IMG/VR virus record: IMGVR_UViG_3300031629_000009
Span: 1-43,363 of that record
Length of the DNA: 43,363 nt
Reading direction: 5' to 3' (one strand)
Source of the DNA: a virus
The notes below the pieces were generated by a model that saw only the letters and a program-made list of their open reading frames with translations, was not told the origin of the DNA and searched no databases. Below, piece by piece: positions 15,920-23,300 of the stretch (within the stretch, counting starts at the first letter, position 1; each line of letters begins with the position of its first letter). A program made the position numbers and the translations under genes.

Positions 15920-17815
15920 TTAGTTCCAGCTCGGTACGGATTCAGCAGCGAGCATGTCGTCGAGATTGATTACCATTTGGTTTTCTCGGTCCCTTTCATT
16001 GAGGAACTGGTTGTTTTTGGTGAAGTAGCTGGACCGGCGGGAAGATGTGACCATTTCCCTGGCTCTGAGTTCGGCGAACCAGAGAGCCATCACCGTGTCT
16101 TGTCTTCGATACTTCGTTTTAACGAAAGGTGACCATGAGACGAGTTCCTCTACGAGCATTTTTACGCCGTGGCTGTGGGTAGATGGAAGCTCAATGAGAT
16201 TGTCGCCCTGATGTTGGCGGGTTCCGCCGGTACCGTTAGCCACAGTCCCGAAAAGGCCGCTCATTGAAGAGACACCGAAGTCTGGGTCTTGCTTGTTGTT
16301 ACCCGTGTGGTGCGGTTTAAGCAGGATTCCTTTACTAGCCAGCTCCTGGTTGATTTCCTCGTCGTAAACGAGGAAACCTTGGAAGGCGTTGGATTCGATG
16401 ATCCATTCGTTGGGCTGATACACATCAGTCATCTCTTTGATGAGTTCGCGGATCTGCAAAGGAGACGGCCCAGACATAACCCGAACGTCCAGAACGAAAC
16501 GTTTACCGGAAAACTTGTCGATGGAGTAAGCCACTGCTGCCGTGTTACCCGCGATAGCGGGGTCCATGGAGCAAATCGTGTACATTCCATCAATCTTGGA
16601 AGGGTGACCGCGCAGAGTCGGATCTAGACTTCCCGTCTGCCTAGTGGGGTTGATACTTCCCCTCACCGCGACAGAATCAAAAGTGGACTCTTCCTCAATG
16701 TCCTGGTTCTGGTACACCAGGCTCCACTTGCGTGGACCTACCTCGTTACGGACCTGTGCAAGCCGTGGGCCTGTCCATCGGTCGTAGAACCCGTCAGCGT
16801 TTGGTTCATCACCATCAACGAACTCTTCATCGGCCAAAGGCCAGAGGGTGTTCCATTCTTCTGGGGTGTCGGCGTAGTCGAGTACCGCTGGCATGGACAG
16901 GTAGGTCCATGGCACCACACCGTCGGTGTAATGCTCCTCGTTGCGTAGTTCCGAATACAGGTCTGTAGGTGCGACCCTCGTCCCAACTATGAGTAGTTGA
17001 CCACCGGGACCTAAACGTGAGGCGACTTCTTGCCGCACCCAGTCCATTTGTTTCGTCCACTCGTTCGCGTTGGACAGTGTGACCGTGTCGTCGAGGACGA
17101 TCAGGTCGGCACGGGAACCGTAAATCTGTCCACCCATACCCAAAGCTTCAATGGTTGCGTCTTTCTCCGCACCAGTCCTGGAGCTGGAATCCAGATACAC
17201 TTTGGTCGCTGACCATTGGTCAGATGAAGCCTTGTACCCGTCAGCTGGCGCGAAAGCCAGCTGCATGTCGGCGTAGGCAGGGTGGGTGAGCCGCGATTTG
17301 ATCGCGTAAATCATTTTCTTCGCCATGTCCTGAGTTTTAGACACGATCATCACTGAGATGTTCGGGTCCTTAATAATCCTGTAAGTGACATACTCCACAG
17401 TGATAGTCATCGACTTCGCGTGGTTAGGTGGCACGTTGATGAGCATGCGCCTAGATCCTGAAGATCCAGGCTCGTACCTCATCGACGGGTGAAGGGCGGA
17501 AGGTTCACGCCCCTCAAGAATATCCACCATGTTTCGCTGATGGGGCCAAATCTTCCGGTTCAGATACTTACCCGCGAACTCCTCAAACTCCCCCGCGTCC
17601 TGCTGACGCATGTCCGGGCTGGCCACAGCCTTGCGGATCTTGTCAACCAGCTCCGCCCAGTCCCTGTCCTTGCGTCGTTGCTCCTCGTACCAGGTACGGG
17701 ACCGCCCAATAATTTTTAGACCGTCAGCTATGGAAGTGCCCTGACGGATCAGGTCAGCCAGTGAGACTTTCATGGCTGCAGCTGGACGATTATCTTTCCT
17801 GTGAACATTAGCCAC
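15920..17815 (-). CDS. Terminase large subunit with N-terminal HTH
   Basis: 631 residues. It is the ATP-driven DNA packaging motor and headful/cohesive-end nuclease. Walker A-like VPPNHAKSM lies at 128-136, Walker B LIVLDD at 238-243, and the RNase H-like nuclease starts at SMDPAIAGNTAAV (D418) with IIESNAFQ (E474). The first about 60 residues (LADLIRQGTSIADGLKIIGRSRTWYEEQRRK) look like a helix-turn-helix normally found in small terminase subunits. No separate small subunit is visible upstream, so DNA recognition may be fused in. It is the first gene of the late minus-strand operon. Confidence 0.93.
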   Translation of the reverse strand: MANVHRKDNRPAAAMKVSLADLIRQGTSIADGLKIIGRSRTWYEEQRRKDRDWAELVDKIRKAVASPDMRQQDAGEFEEFAGKYLNRKIWPHQRNMVDILEGREPSALHPSMRYEPGSSGSRRMLINVPPNHAKSMTITVEYVTYRIIKDPNISVMIVSKTQDMAKKMIYAIKSRLTHPAYADMQLAFAPADGYKASSDQWSATKVYLDSSSRTGAEKDATIEALGMGGQIYGSRADLIVLDDTVTLSNANEWTKQMDWVRQEVASRLGPGGQLLIVGTRVAPTDLYSELRNEEHYTDGVVPWTYLSMPAVLDYADTPEEWNTLWPLADEEFVDGDEPNADGFYDRWTGPRLAQVRNEVGPRKWSLVYQNQDIEEESTFDSVAVRGSINPTRQTGSLDPTLRGHPSKIDGMYTICSMDPAIAGNTAAVAYSIDKFSGKRFVLDVRVMSGPSPLQIRELIKEMTDVYQPNEWIIESNAFQGFLVYDEEINQELASKGILLKPHHTGNNKQDPDFGVSSMSGLFGTVANGTGGTRQHQGDNLIELPSTHSHGVKMLVEELVSWSPFVKTKYRRQDTVMALWFAELRAREMVTSSRRSSYFTKNNQFLNERDRENQMVINLDDMLAAESVPSWN

Positions 17816-17841
17816 AAAGAATCACCCCTCTACTTATTAGG

Positions 17842-17872
17842 AGGGGGTTGCCAGGGGCTAATGCAACCCCCT
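17842..17872 (-). promoter_or_regulatory. Leader hairpin upstream of terminase
   Basis: Perfect 10-bp inverted repeat (AGGGGGTTGC / GCAACCCCCT, arms 17842-17851 and 17863-17872), 27 nt upstream of the terminase start. A half-copy recurs at about 18161 (AGGGGGTTGC ... GCAATGG). It probably lies in the 5' leader of the late transcript; a regulatory or terminase-binding role is inferred. Confidence 0.5.
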
Positions 17873-17984
17873 GACAAGGAAATAGTTAAACAATCTTCCT
17901 ATACGAAAAAAATGGTTCCACACTAAGCGGCGATAAAATCGACAAGATTTTAGAAGCCCAATAAGAGCTCAATACCTATACGAG

Positions 17985-18012
17985 GAATTAGCCTTTCTCA
18001 TAAACCCGTCAA
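17985..18012 (-). promoter_or_regulatory. Tentative late promoter
   Basis: On the minus strand TTGACG (18012-18007), a 16-nt spacer, then TAATTC (17990-17985), about 170 nt upstream of terminase. It is the best -35/-10 pair I see ahead of the late genes, but the -10 is poor. A phage sigma-like factor could read a different pattern. Confidence 0.3.
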
Positions 18013-18536
18013 GGGGACCCCTAGGGGGTTCCCCCATGGATCACCCATGGACCTGGATTAGTAGAACCATGGTGGGCATCTGCCCCTTGAGGGGCGACTG
18101 CCCTTGGGGTAAAGCCTGGTAGTCGTGAACCGCTTAGCGTTTCACTCTCTACTAAGTAAGAGGGGGTTGCATAGGCCTTTTGCAATGGTCATGTGACGAA
18201 GGTCACACTACTAAATAATGGGAAACCTATGGGTACCAACAGAAAACCACCACAGCTCCCACCGGAATGGTCAAAATTAGTCATGAGACAGGTAGGGGGA
18301 GGGGGGAGGGCCCCTTTGTTAAAACCCCCCGGTCTGCCCGTTTCGTCCCATTTGTCACGATGACAATTTGGGTACGGTGTGCTCCTCGCGGAAACACACG
18401 GGAGGGGTTCACACGTTTCCATGTGCCCCTGAGGCAACATCCAGACCTTCTTTTAACTTCGTTAACCCTTCCTTTTTACTCCATATTCCCCCTAGGATTT
18501 ACCGGTTTGCCATGGGTGTTTGCCATTGGCCATCAG

Positions 18537-18556
18537 CCCGCGCAGTTCTGCGCGCT
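18537..18556. repeat. 20-bp palindromic repeat, copy 1 of 3
   Basis: CCCGCGCAGTTCTGCGCGCT. The core CGCGCAG-TT-CTGCGCG is a dyad with 7-bp arms and a 2-nt centre, typical of a dimeric protein operator. Identical copies lie 47 and 137 bp further on, and no copy was seen elsewhere in the window. Confidence 0.85.
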
Positions 18557-18583
18557 CTGATCACACATGTACACGCGGAGCTT

Positions 18584-18603
18584 CCCGCGCAGTTCTGCGC
18601 GCT
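18584..18603. repeat. 20-bp palindromic repeat, copy 2 of 3
   Basis: Identical over 20 bp to the copy at 18537. Flanks differ, so it is the dyad that is conserved rather than a longer duplication. Confidence 0.85.
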
Positions 18604-18673
18604 AAGCGGTGAGTTCTTGCCTCATGCCTCATGCCGTGATCGTCATGCGTGTGCCTCATGCGCGCGGATCTCT

Positions 18674-18693
18674 CCCGCGCAGTTCTGCGCGCT
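18674..18693. repeat. 20-bp palindromic repeat, copy 3 of 3
   Basis: Identical over 20 bp to the other two copies. It ends 9 nt before the TTGACA at 18703, placing it at an activator/operator position for the first early promoter. Confidence 0.85.
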
Positions 18694-18702
18694 GAGATGG
18701 AT

Positions 18703-18732
18703 TTGACATTTTTGCAACATACTGCCAAAGTT
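18703..18732 (+). promoter_or_regulatory. Promoter of first early gene (strong -35, weak -10)
   Basis: TTGACA at 18703-18708 with a GCAACAT motif in the spacer (18714-18720). At 18-nt spacing, as in the two later cassettes, the -10 position reads AAAGTT (18727-18732), which is poor and suggests need for an activator. It lies 48 nt upstream of the first early gene. Confidence 0.5.
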
Positions 18733-18780
18733 GAAATCGAATCGGAGCAAATGACTTCGATCGGTTGAAAGGAAAATTCC

Positions 18781-19353
18781 ATGATCACATATTTGGATAC
18801 TTTGTCCATCATCTCCGATGCTGGAGATGCTGGTGCTGACTACGTCAAGTTTTCGAGGGCCATGAAGGCTCATAGTAGAAGCCTTATCGCTGAGGGAATT
18901 GTTGCTTCCTTCGGATTTTCCCAAGAGTTCGAGTACACGGAAATAGACGAGTACATAGACGGTTGGGTCTTAATTGAAGGAAGCGATTTTGAATGGCGTC
19001 CTTGCTCCCTAGACACCAAAGGTGCTGTTCTTTGTGTGATCGAAACCGGAGCCAACTACGTTGAATTGCTCACAAAGTCGGGATTACTTTCCAGCCCCGT
19101 GAAAAACAAGCGCAAGACCCCAAGCAAGCCGAAGGCCACACAGTCTGTGCCAACTCCTGAGGAATCGGTTCTTCCCGAGTCGGTTCCTGCCGTGGCTCCC
19201 GAAGGGAAGAAAGTTCGCCGAGTAGCAGGAGGGAAACAAGATCAAGCCGTGATCGTAAAGATCTCTTCTGAAGACCGCATGAAAGCACTTGAGGCTCAAC
19301 TAGGAGCCCTCATGGACATAATCGAAGGAAACCTCATAACCGATAAGGCTTAA
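18781..19353 (+). CDS. Early protein, first gene of plus-strand block
   Basis: 190 residues, unknown family. The N-terminal about 100 residues look globular (DAGADYVKFSRAMKAHSRSLIAEG). A Pro/Lys-rich linker follows (KNKRKTPSKPKATQSVPTPEE), then a basic stretch (GKKVRRVAGGK) and a C-terminal helix (EDRMKALEAQLGALMDIIEG) that may oligomerise. The basic linker hints at nucleic acid contact. AAAGGAAAA precedes ATG 18781. Being first after the repeat array and promoter, it is probably made immediately on infection. Confidence 0.75.
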   Translation: MITYLDTLSIISDAGDAGADYVKFSRAMKAHSRSLIAEGIVASFGFSQEFEYTEIDEYIDGWVLIEGSDFEWRPCSLDTKGAVLCVIETGANYVELLTKSGLLSSPVKNKRKTPSKPKATQSVPTPEESVLPESVPAVAPEGKKVRRVAGGKQDQAVIVKISSEDRMKALEAQLGALMDIIEGNLITDKA

Positions 19354-19363
19354 GCCTCACTCG

Positions 19364-19404
19364 GGGTCACATGGGCTCATGCTCATGTGGCCCCTTTGAG
19401 GGGC
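19364..19404 (+). terminator. Double hairpin after first early gene
   Basis: GGGTCACATG (19364-19373) pairs with CATGTGGCCC (19384-19393, one G-U). A second small hairpin, GCCCC-TTTGA-GGGGC, spans 19390-19404. They lie 11-50 nt past the stop. There is no U-tract. The arms are built from CACATG/CATGTG words that recur in neighbouring hairpins. Confidence 0.5.
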
Positions 19405-19465
19405 TTACAGCCTCCCACATGCACACGGAAAAGGCCGTGCGTATGTACATGAAGGGATGAAAGAA

Positions 19466-19708
19466 ATGATGGTAGAAACGACCAACAACGTAGTTGAAAT
19501 GAAAGTTTCGCATGAGCAAATCTGGTTCATGTACACGGCCCTCGGACGCTCATGTGCGGTTCTTCGCGGGAAGCTTGACGTACACATGAAGGCCGATGAA
19601 ATGGACGATGCCTCTAACGTTTCTCACGAAATTGAGCAACTTGAGTTGCTCATGGACTCACTTGACGAAGTCAATCCTTTCCTCACGATCAACGGAAATC
19701 ACGCCTAG
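19466..19708 (+). CDS. Small early helical protein
   Basis: 80 residues, not recognised. Predicted all-helical (EQIWFMYTALGRSCAVLRGKL, then NVSHEIEQLELLMDSLDEV), acidic. ATG 19466 is chosen because GAAGGG lies 9 nt upstream; the earlier ATG at 19457 touches that site. It is flanked on both sides by hairpins, so it may be expressed as its own unit. Confidence 0.65.
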   Translation: MMVETTNNVVEMKVSHEQIWFMYTALGRSCAVLRGKLDVHMKADEMDDASNVSHEIEQLELLMDSLDEVNPFLTINGNHA

Positions 19709-19728
19709 CAGGAGCCTCATGCTCATGG

Positions 19729-19750
19729 GCCCGAGCACACACACTCGGGC
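19729..19750 (+). terminator. Hairpin after small early gene
   Basis: GCCCGAG (19729-19735) and CTCGGGC (19744-19750) pair over 7 bp around an 8-nt ACAC loop, 20 nt past the stop. A 14-bp palindrome, CTCATG-TA-CATGAG, follows at 19776-19789 and may be a separate operator. Confidence 0.55.
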
Positions 19751-19845
19751 TCATTTGCAGGAAGCTTCAGCCTCACTCATGTACATGAGACTGGTGCTAA
19801 CTACGACCACGGCAAATGACCGTGGCGATGACGAAAGGAAATATC

Positions 19846-20100
19846 ATGACGAAGTCACAGATTGCTGAAGGTTCGTTCGTGGACACACACATCCGTGCCC
19901 ACGTTAAGTACTCGCACACGGATGTACAGGAGGGTGACCAATGGCTCATAACTTGCCCTTCCTGCACAGGGAACGGCTTCGATGTGGAGTCCGTAGGCTT
20001 CTCAATTTGCCTCTCATGTGAAGGTGCAGGAGAGTCCTCTCCTGCTGGTGAGCATGAGGTTAAGGCTTTCTTCAACGGTTCTATACCCCTTCCTGTATAG
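19846..20100 (+). CDS. DnaJ-type zinc-knuckle small protein
   Basis: 84 residues. Two CxxCxGxG motifs (CPSCTGNG near 37 and CLSCEGAG near 55) are the repeat unit of DnaJ cysteine-rich domains, here without a J domain. It would bind one zinc and may act in protein or RNA contact. GAAAGGAA lies 5 nt before ATG 19846; the upstream ATG (19816) has no site. A CCACGG/CCGTGG hairpin (19807-19825) sits in its leader. Confidence 0.7.
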   Translation: MTKSQIAEGSFVDTHIRAHVKYSHTDVQEGDQWLITCPSCTGNGFDVESVGFSICLSCEGAGESSPAGEHEVKAFFNGSIPLPV

Positions 20101-20114
20101 GGGCCCTCATTCAT

Positions 20115-20155
20115 GCACACATGCCCTGCGCGCCTCATGCGTGGGTCATGTGTGC
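20115..20155 (+). terminator. Long-armed inverted repeat before early promoter cassette 1
   Basis: GCACACATG (20115-20123) and CATGTGTGC (20147-20155) are perfect 9-bp arms around a 23-nt GC-rich loop. It directly follows the zinc-knuckle gene and directly precedes the promoter cassette, so it probably ends the upstream transcript. Confidence 0.5.
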
Positions 20156-20156
20156 G

Positions 20157-20200
20157 GATGTCAACTATCGTTGACATCGGGAAAGCAACATGGTTACAAT
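20157..20200 (+). promoter_or_regulatory. Early promoter/operator cassette 1
   Basis: A perfect 9-bp dyad GATGTCAAC-N4-GTTGACATC (20157-20178) contains the -35 TTGACA (20171-20176). An 18-nt spacer carrying GCAACATG (20185-20192) follows, then -10 TACAAT (20195-20200). A protein on the dyad would block the -35. A near copy occurs 848 bp downstream. It drives the genes at 20259-20964. Confidence 0.8.
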
Positions 20201-20258
20201 TGAATAGTTCGCCGAGTCGTTGCCAATGACTACGACCGGTTCAGCCGAAGGAAATCAC

Positions 20259-20390
20259 ATGACATTCACCATCACACATGTACTTGTATCCAATCCAGAG
20301 CATGACTCATACCTTGACATCGTTCCCGTTCCCACTTGTGACTCATGTGGGAACGTCAGCCACGGGGATTTTGGTGAGTGCATGGGCTAA
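20259..20390 (+). CDS. 43-aa protein with CxxC pair
   Basis: MTFTITHVLVSNPEHDSYLD..., with CDSCG near residue 27 and a further Cys near the C-terminus (GECMG). AAGGAA precedes ATG 20259. It is the first gene after promoter cassette 1. It may be half of a zinc ribbon or a metal-binding partner for another small protein. No family recognised. Confidence 0.6.
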   Translation: MTFTITHVLVSNPEHDSYLDIVPVPTCDSCGNVSHGDFGECMG

Positions 20391-20434
20391 TGCGCTCTCA
20401 AATACACACATTCACCTATGCACAGGAGGAACTA

Positions 20435-20563
20435 ATGATCAAAGTTAAATTGCCGAAGGCAGATTGGGATTGGGTTCTGCTCATGCTCGAGGACAAGCCT
20501 GGACATGTGAGTACACCAATTGCAAGGGAAATCGAGACTCAAGTATACGAACAATGGAGCTAG
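20435..20563 (+). CDS. 42-aa early protein
   Basis: MIKVKLPKADWDWVLLMLED... with AGGAGGA 4-5 nt before ATG 20435, the strongest ribosome site in this segment. One amphipathic helix is followed by an acidic C-terminal helix. It ends 2 nt before the next start. Function unknown. Confidence 0.65.
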   Translation: MIKVKLPKADWDWVLLMLEDKPGHVSTPIAREIETQVYEQWS

Positions 20564-20565
20564 TC

Positions 20566-20964
20566 ATGGACATACAGGTTATCCGAATCGGGGAGTACGT
20601 CCCCATGCTCAATCATGAGCCCACGCAAATGCTGGAAATCACCACCAAATCCCTCATTACCGCCGATGAATTGTGGTCACGAATCATGGGCTCAGGGTGG
20701 GAGATTGAGTACGAGTCGTGGAACGAGATCGAGTTCCTAGGCGGAGCCACATGGGAAATCTGTGGCATCTCAGGAACATGCAAGGTTTACCCTAAGGGTA
20801 GGAATTGCCACTCTGAAAGCATCACCGTGAACGACATCGTTTATGCGATGGAGAGACTTGGTGGTGCTCAATCTGTGCTCAATGTCCTCGGTGATAACAC
20901 CGATGCCTCGAGTGCAGACGAGATCATGCAAATGGCCGTGTTCGGTGAGGTTCTTTACTCATGA
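20566..20964 (+). CDS. Early hypothetical protein
   Basis: 132 residues. ATG 20566 is preferred over 20554 because GGAG lies 6 nt upstream. Mixed alpha/beta, with TKSLITADELWSRIMGSGWEIEYESW and a Cys pair region (WEICGISGTCKVYPKGRNC). A phage-specific family is likely, but I do not recognise it. Last gene of the unit driven by cassette 1. Confidence 0.65.
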   Translation: MDIQVIRIGEYVPMLNHEPTQMLEITTKSLITADELWSRIMGSGWEIEYESWNEIEFLGGATWEICGISGTCKVYPKGRNCHSESITVNDIVYAMERLGGAQSVLNVLGDNTDASSADEIMQMAVFGEVLYS

Positions 20965-20970
20965 GCACAT

Positions 20971-21000
20971 CATGTGGGGCGGGCGCGCTCGCCTCACATG
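20971..21000 (+). terminator. Hairpin before early promoter cassette 2
   Basis: CATGTG (20971-20976) pairs with CACATG (20995-21000), and inside it GGCG with CGCC, around a GC-rich loop. The position is the same as for the inverted repeat before cassette 1: 6 nt past a stop and just before a dyad/promoter. Confidence 0.55.
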
Positions 21001-21004
21001 CACG

Positions 21005-21048
21005 GATGTCAACTATCGTTGACATCGGATTAGCAACATGGTTACAAT
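21005..21048 (+). promoter_or_regulatory. Early promoter/operator cassette 2
   Basis: Same elements as cassette 1: GATGTCAAC-N4-GTTGACATC (21005-21026), TTGACA (21019-21024), an 18-nt spacer with GCAACATG (21033-21040), TACAAT (21043-21048). Only a few spacer bases differ. It drives the long coupled gene series beginning at 21136. Confidence 0.8.
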
Positions 21049-21135
21049 GGTTAACGTTCGGCGGTTAGTTGCTGTCGAATTTGCGATGTCTCCAGATGTG
21101 GGGCACGGATGAATGCAAGTACATGAGAGGAAATC

Positions 21136-21657
21136 ATGACAGTTGTGATGATCGAAACGAGTGATCAGGTTATTCGCAAGCACTTGACGGACACATGGAT
21201 AGAGGCTTTGGTTCCGCAACCTACGTCTCCTTTGGAGATTCCCATGAGCATGAAACTCACACTCGCTCAATCCCTAGGGGATGTTCGAGTTCGTGACGGT
21301 GTCCTGCACTACATCGTGGACTCATACGAGAACAGCACATATGGCAATTCCACCAATCATCTACACAACAACATGTACACGGTTCAAACGGTTCGTGCCG
21401 TGGTGGACAAATTCCTTGCATCGAAGTCGGACTATGTGTCCATGGCTCCCCTGCACACGATAGAGGCCATCTGCCAATGGATGTTGGGCTTGGATCACCT
21501 AGCCATGCGTTCAATCGAGCTTGCGTTTGAGCATGAGGAGCACTACAACCTAGCCACTTTAGTGGAGATGGGAATCGAAACTGGCCTTCCTGTCGGCGAG
21601 TTCACCAAGACGGTGCTCGAACTTACACGGGAAGATTGCATGGAAGGAACGTACTAA
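21136..21657 (+). CDS. Early protein, weakly DUF4192-like
   Basis: 173 residues, mostly helical. The C-terminal pattern (ICQWMLGLDHLAMRSIELAFEHEEHYNLATLVEMGIETGLPVGEF split across two helices) loosely recalls the actinobacterial DUF4192 family, but the match is from memory and weak. GAGAGG lies 5 nt before ATG 21136. First gene after cassette 2; the next start follows its stop directly. Confidence 0.65.
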   Translation: MTVVMIETSDQVIRKHLTDTWIEALVPQPTSPLEIPMSMKLTLAQSLGDVRVRDGVLHYIVDSYENSTYGNSTNHLHNNMYTVQTVRAVVDKFLASKSDYVSMAPLHTIEAICQWMLGLDHLAMRSIELAFEHEEHYNLATLVEMGIETGLPVGEFTKTVLELTREDCMEGTY

Positions 21658-22359
21658 ATGACAACTCTCACTCTCGCTACTCCAAGGAGTAGCAATAAGA
21701 AACTCTCGGGCAAAACTCCGATCGCTTCCACTCAGCGTTCACACGATTCCTGCCCCGGAGCATGCCCGTTTAACGTGGAGCAGGAGGACGGCACTTTTAA
21801 GTCCCGATGCTACGCCGCTTCAGGCCCAGGAGGTGGTGTTTTCTCACTAGTCAAGCGTTCAGGAACCGAGGACACGAAGCACCAACTCGGTCGAATTGCT
21901 GACGGTGCGTACAGGAACAGCGTGGTTCGTCATCTTGTGTCTGGTGATGTCGATCCCGAGTACATGGAGGTAGCCAATTGGCTACATGAGACTCGCCCTG
22001 ACCTCACCGGTTATGGGTACACACACAAGTGGAGGGAGGAATGGCTGACTCCTGATCTCGCTATTGGTTGGACGTTGAATGCCTCATGTGAGACGGAGGC
22101 GGATGTACAGGAAGCTCTTGCCGATGGTTGGCAGGTGGTGATCGAGTCTCCTTCGGAGGACTCATGGGTAGGAAGACGAATTGACAACCGAAAGGTTGTT
22201 GCCTGCCCTGCTCAAACAACGGAAGTTGTTAAGTGTTCGGACTGCATGCTTTGTCGTACCGATTCGGACACTCGCCCCATCGTGGAGTTTGTACTCCACG
22301 GCGGTTCAATAAATGCTAATAGCAACATGCTAACAAACATACGAACGAAGGGAATGTAA
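21658..22359 (+). CDS. Cysteine-cluster phage protein
   Basis: 233 residues. The N-terminal HDSCPGACPFN...CYAASGPGGG and C-terminal VVACPAQ...KCSDCMLC hold seven or more Cys that could bind zinc or an Fe-S cluster. The overall pattern is like a common phage family of Cys-rich proteins of unknown function; the first motif superficially recalls radical-SAM-like gp37/gp68 proteins, but the CxxxCxxC arrangement is not present. It starts right after the previous stop. A GCAACATG motif occurs in its last codons (22322-22329). Confidence 0.7.
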   Translation: MTTLTLATPRSSNKKLSGKTPIASTQRSHDSCPGACPFNVEQEDGTFKSRCYAASGPGGGVFSLVKRSGTEDTKHQLGRIADGAYRNSVVRHLVSGDVDPEYMEVANWLHETRPDLTGYGYTHKWREEWLTPDLAIGWTLNASCETEADVQEALADGWQVVIESPSEDSWVGRRIDNRKVVACPAQTTEVVKCSDCMLCRTDSDTRPIVEFVLHGGSINANSNMLTNIRTKGM

Positions 22360-22664
22360 TGAAATTCACCACGGTCACAGACCCGAACGTGTTCTACCCA
22401 TCACATCTCGTGGGGTTCATCACGATCACACGGCGTGAACTCGAGGAACGATTCGGCAAGCCGTTCACCTATTCACAGTACGACTTTGACGGCAAGGTCA
22501 CCACGGAGTGGGTCATCGAGTTCGAGGATGACGTAGTTGCCACTATCTACGACTGGAAACGCGGCTCCCCTGCACTTGATGAGTCGTACAACTGGCACAT
22601 CGGTGGCCTTACTGAGGACGCAACCGCTCATGTGTATGAGGTATTGGAGGCCGTCAATGCCTGA
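22359..22664 (+). CDS. Conserved-looking early protein
   Basis: 101 residues, alpha/beta, start overlapping the previous stop (TAATG). TEWVIEFEDDVVATIYDWKRG...YNWHIGG is a pattern I have seen in small phage proteins of unknown function. AAGGGA precedes the start. No catalytic motif is visible. Confidence 0.7.
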   Translation: MKFTTVTDPNVFYPSHLVGFITITRRELEERFGKPFTYSQYDFDGKVTTEWVIEFEDDVVATIYDWKRGSPALDESYNWHIGGLTEDATAHVYEVLEAVNA

Positions 22665-22815
22665 CTCGCTGATCCTTCTGGTACTCGCACTACTCGCTAT
22701 AACGATTGTCGTCTTTGTACACAAAGACGCTTATGAACGTGGTCGTGAAGAAGGCTACAACTCTGGCTATCGCACATCGAAAGCCCGTCACACACAAATG
22801 GAGGAAACGAAATGA
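22657..22815 (+). CDS. Single-pass membrane protein, 52 aa
   Basis: Starts 8 nt inside the previous gene. Residues about 4-21 (SLILLVLALLAITIVVFV) form one strong transmembrane segment. A short charged, Arg/Glu/Tyr-rich cytoplasmic tail follows. GGAGG lies 7 nt upstream of ATG 22657. It could anchor a partner at the membrane or modify the envelope early in infection; no family recognised. Confidence 0.7.
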   Translation: MPDSLILLVLALLAITIVVFVHKDAYERGREEGYNSGYRTSKARHTQMEETK

Positions 22816-23300
22816 CTACCAACGCATCTATGCACAACACCGTGAGCAGGGAGTACCACGAGGCTCATGTACGGGAGATCCTCGATGAAAAGGAGATGTT
22901 GATTGAGCGTGGCGAAGAAAAAACCAAGCGCATTCAGGGACTCATCATGACCTACTCGTCAGACATGACGTCTGTGCAGGATGAACTCGAGGATGCTGTT
23001 AATTGCGGTTGGATATCCAAGGATGCCCTCATCATCATCATTGAGGGGCTGAACAATCGCATCAAGGATTACGAGTTCGGTCACATGATGAGCAAATTCG
23101 AGGTCACATGGAAGGAGACCTACGGAGTAACTGTCAGTCGGAGCGAGGAAATCGAGGCTCGTGACGAGGCTCACGCCATGGAGATCGTGAAGGAAGATCA
23201 TGTGCATGAGCTTGAAGAATCAAAACTCGGGATCAAAGACCAATCGTGGGATTCTGTGGAGCCCATGGGTATGTACAGGGATATGGAGGCATGGCAATGA
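22812..23300 (+). CDS. Acidic coiled-coil early protein
   Basis: 162 residues, ATGA overlap with the membrane protein. Highly charged and mostly helical (AHVREILDEKEMLIERGEEKTKR; MSKFEVTWKETYGVTVSRSEEIEARDEAHAMEIV). No domain recognised. Coupling to the membrane protein suggests they act together. Confidence 0.65.
   Translation: MTTNASMHNTVSREYHEAHVREILDEKEMLIERGEEKTKRIQGLIMTYSSDMTSVQDELEDAVNCGWISKDALIIIIEGLNNRIKDYEFGHMMSKFEVTWKETYGVTVSRSEEIEARDEAHAMEIVKEDHVHELEESKLGIKDQSWDSVEPMGMYRDMEAWQ

Larger units (their letters stand above)
17816..18780. other. 965-bp divergent intergenic region (regulatory, possible packaging or replication site)
   Basis: This separates the late minus-strand operon from the early plus-strand genes. 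Open frames here (for example 18189-18440 minus, 18267-18560 plus) lack ribosome sites and protein-like composition. It contains GC-rich quasi-palindromes at about 18011-18035 and 18085-18115, two copies of a CTACT-purine-rich-GAGGGGGTTGC element (about 17831 and 18148), a G-run block at 18293-18312, TTGTCA-CGA-TGACAA near 18352, and three identical 20-bp palindromes. Terminase binding site, origin and early/late promoters are all plausible here. Confidence 0.7.

Noticed and set aside
18293-18312. G-quadruplex
   Set aside because: The G runs (5, 6 and 3) could fold only with split runs; purine-rich DNA next to a C run makes a duplex equally likely. Not enough to claim.
18189-18560. Open frames on both strands in the divergent intergenic region
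   Set aside because: Low-complexity Pro/Gly/Cys composition from G/C runs, no start sites, overlapping each other on opposite strands.
18537-18693. Possible short CRISPR array
   Set aside because: Three palindromic 20-mers with unequal gaps of 27 and 70 bp; no spacer-like regularity and no cas genes. The Cas4-like gene is a phage exonuclease.
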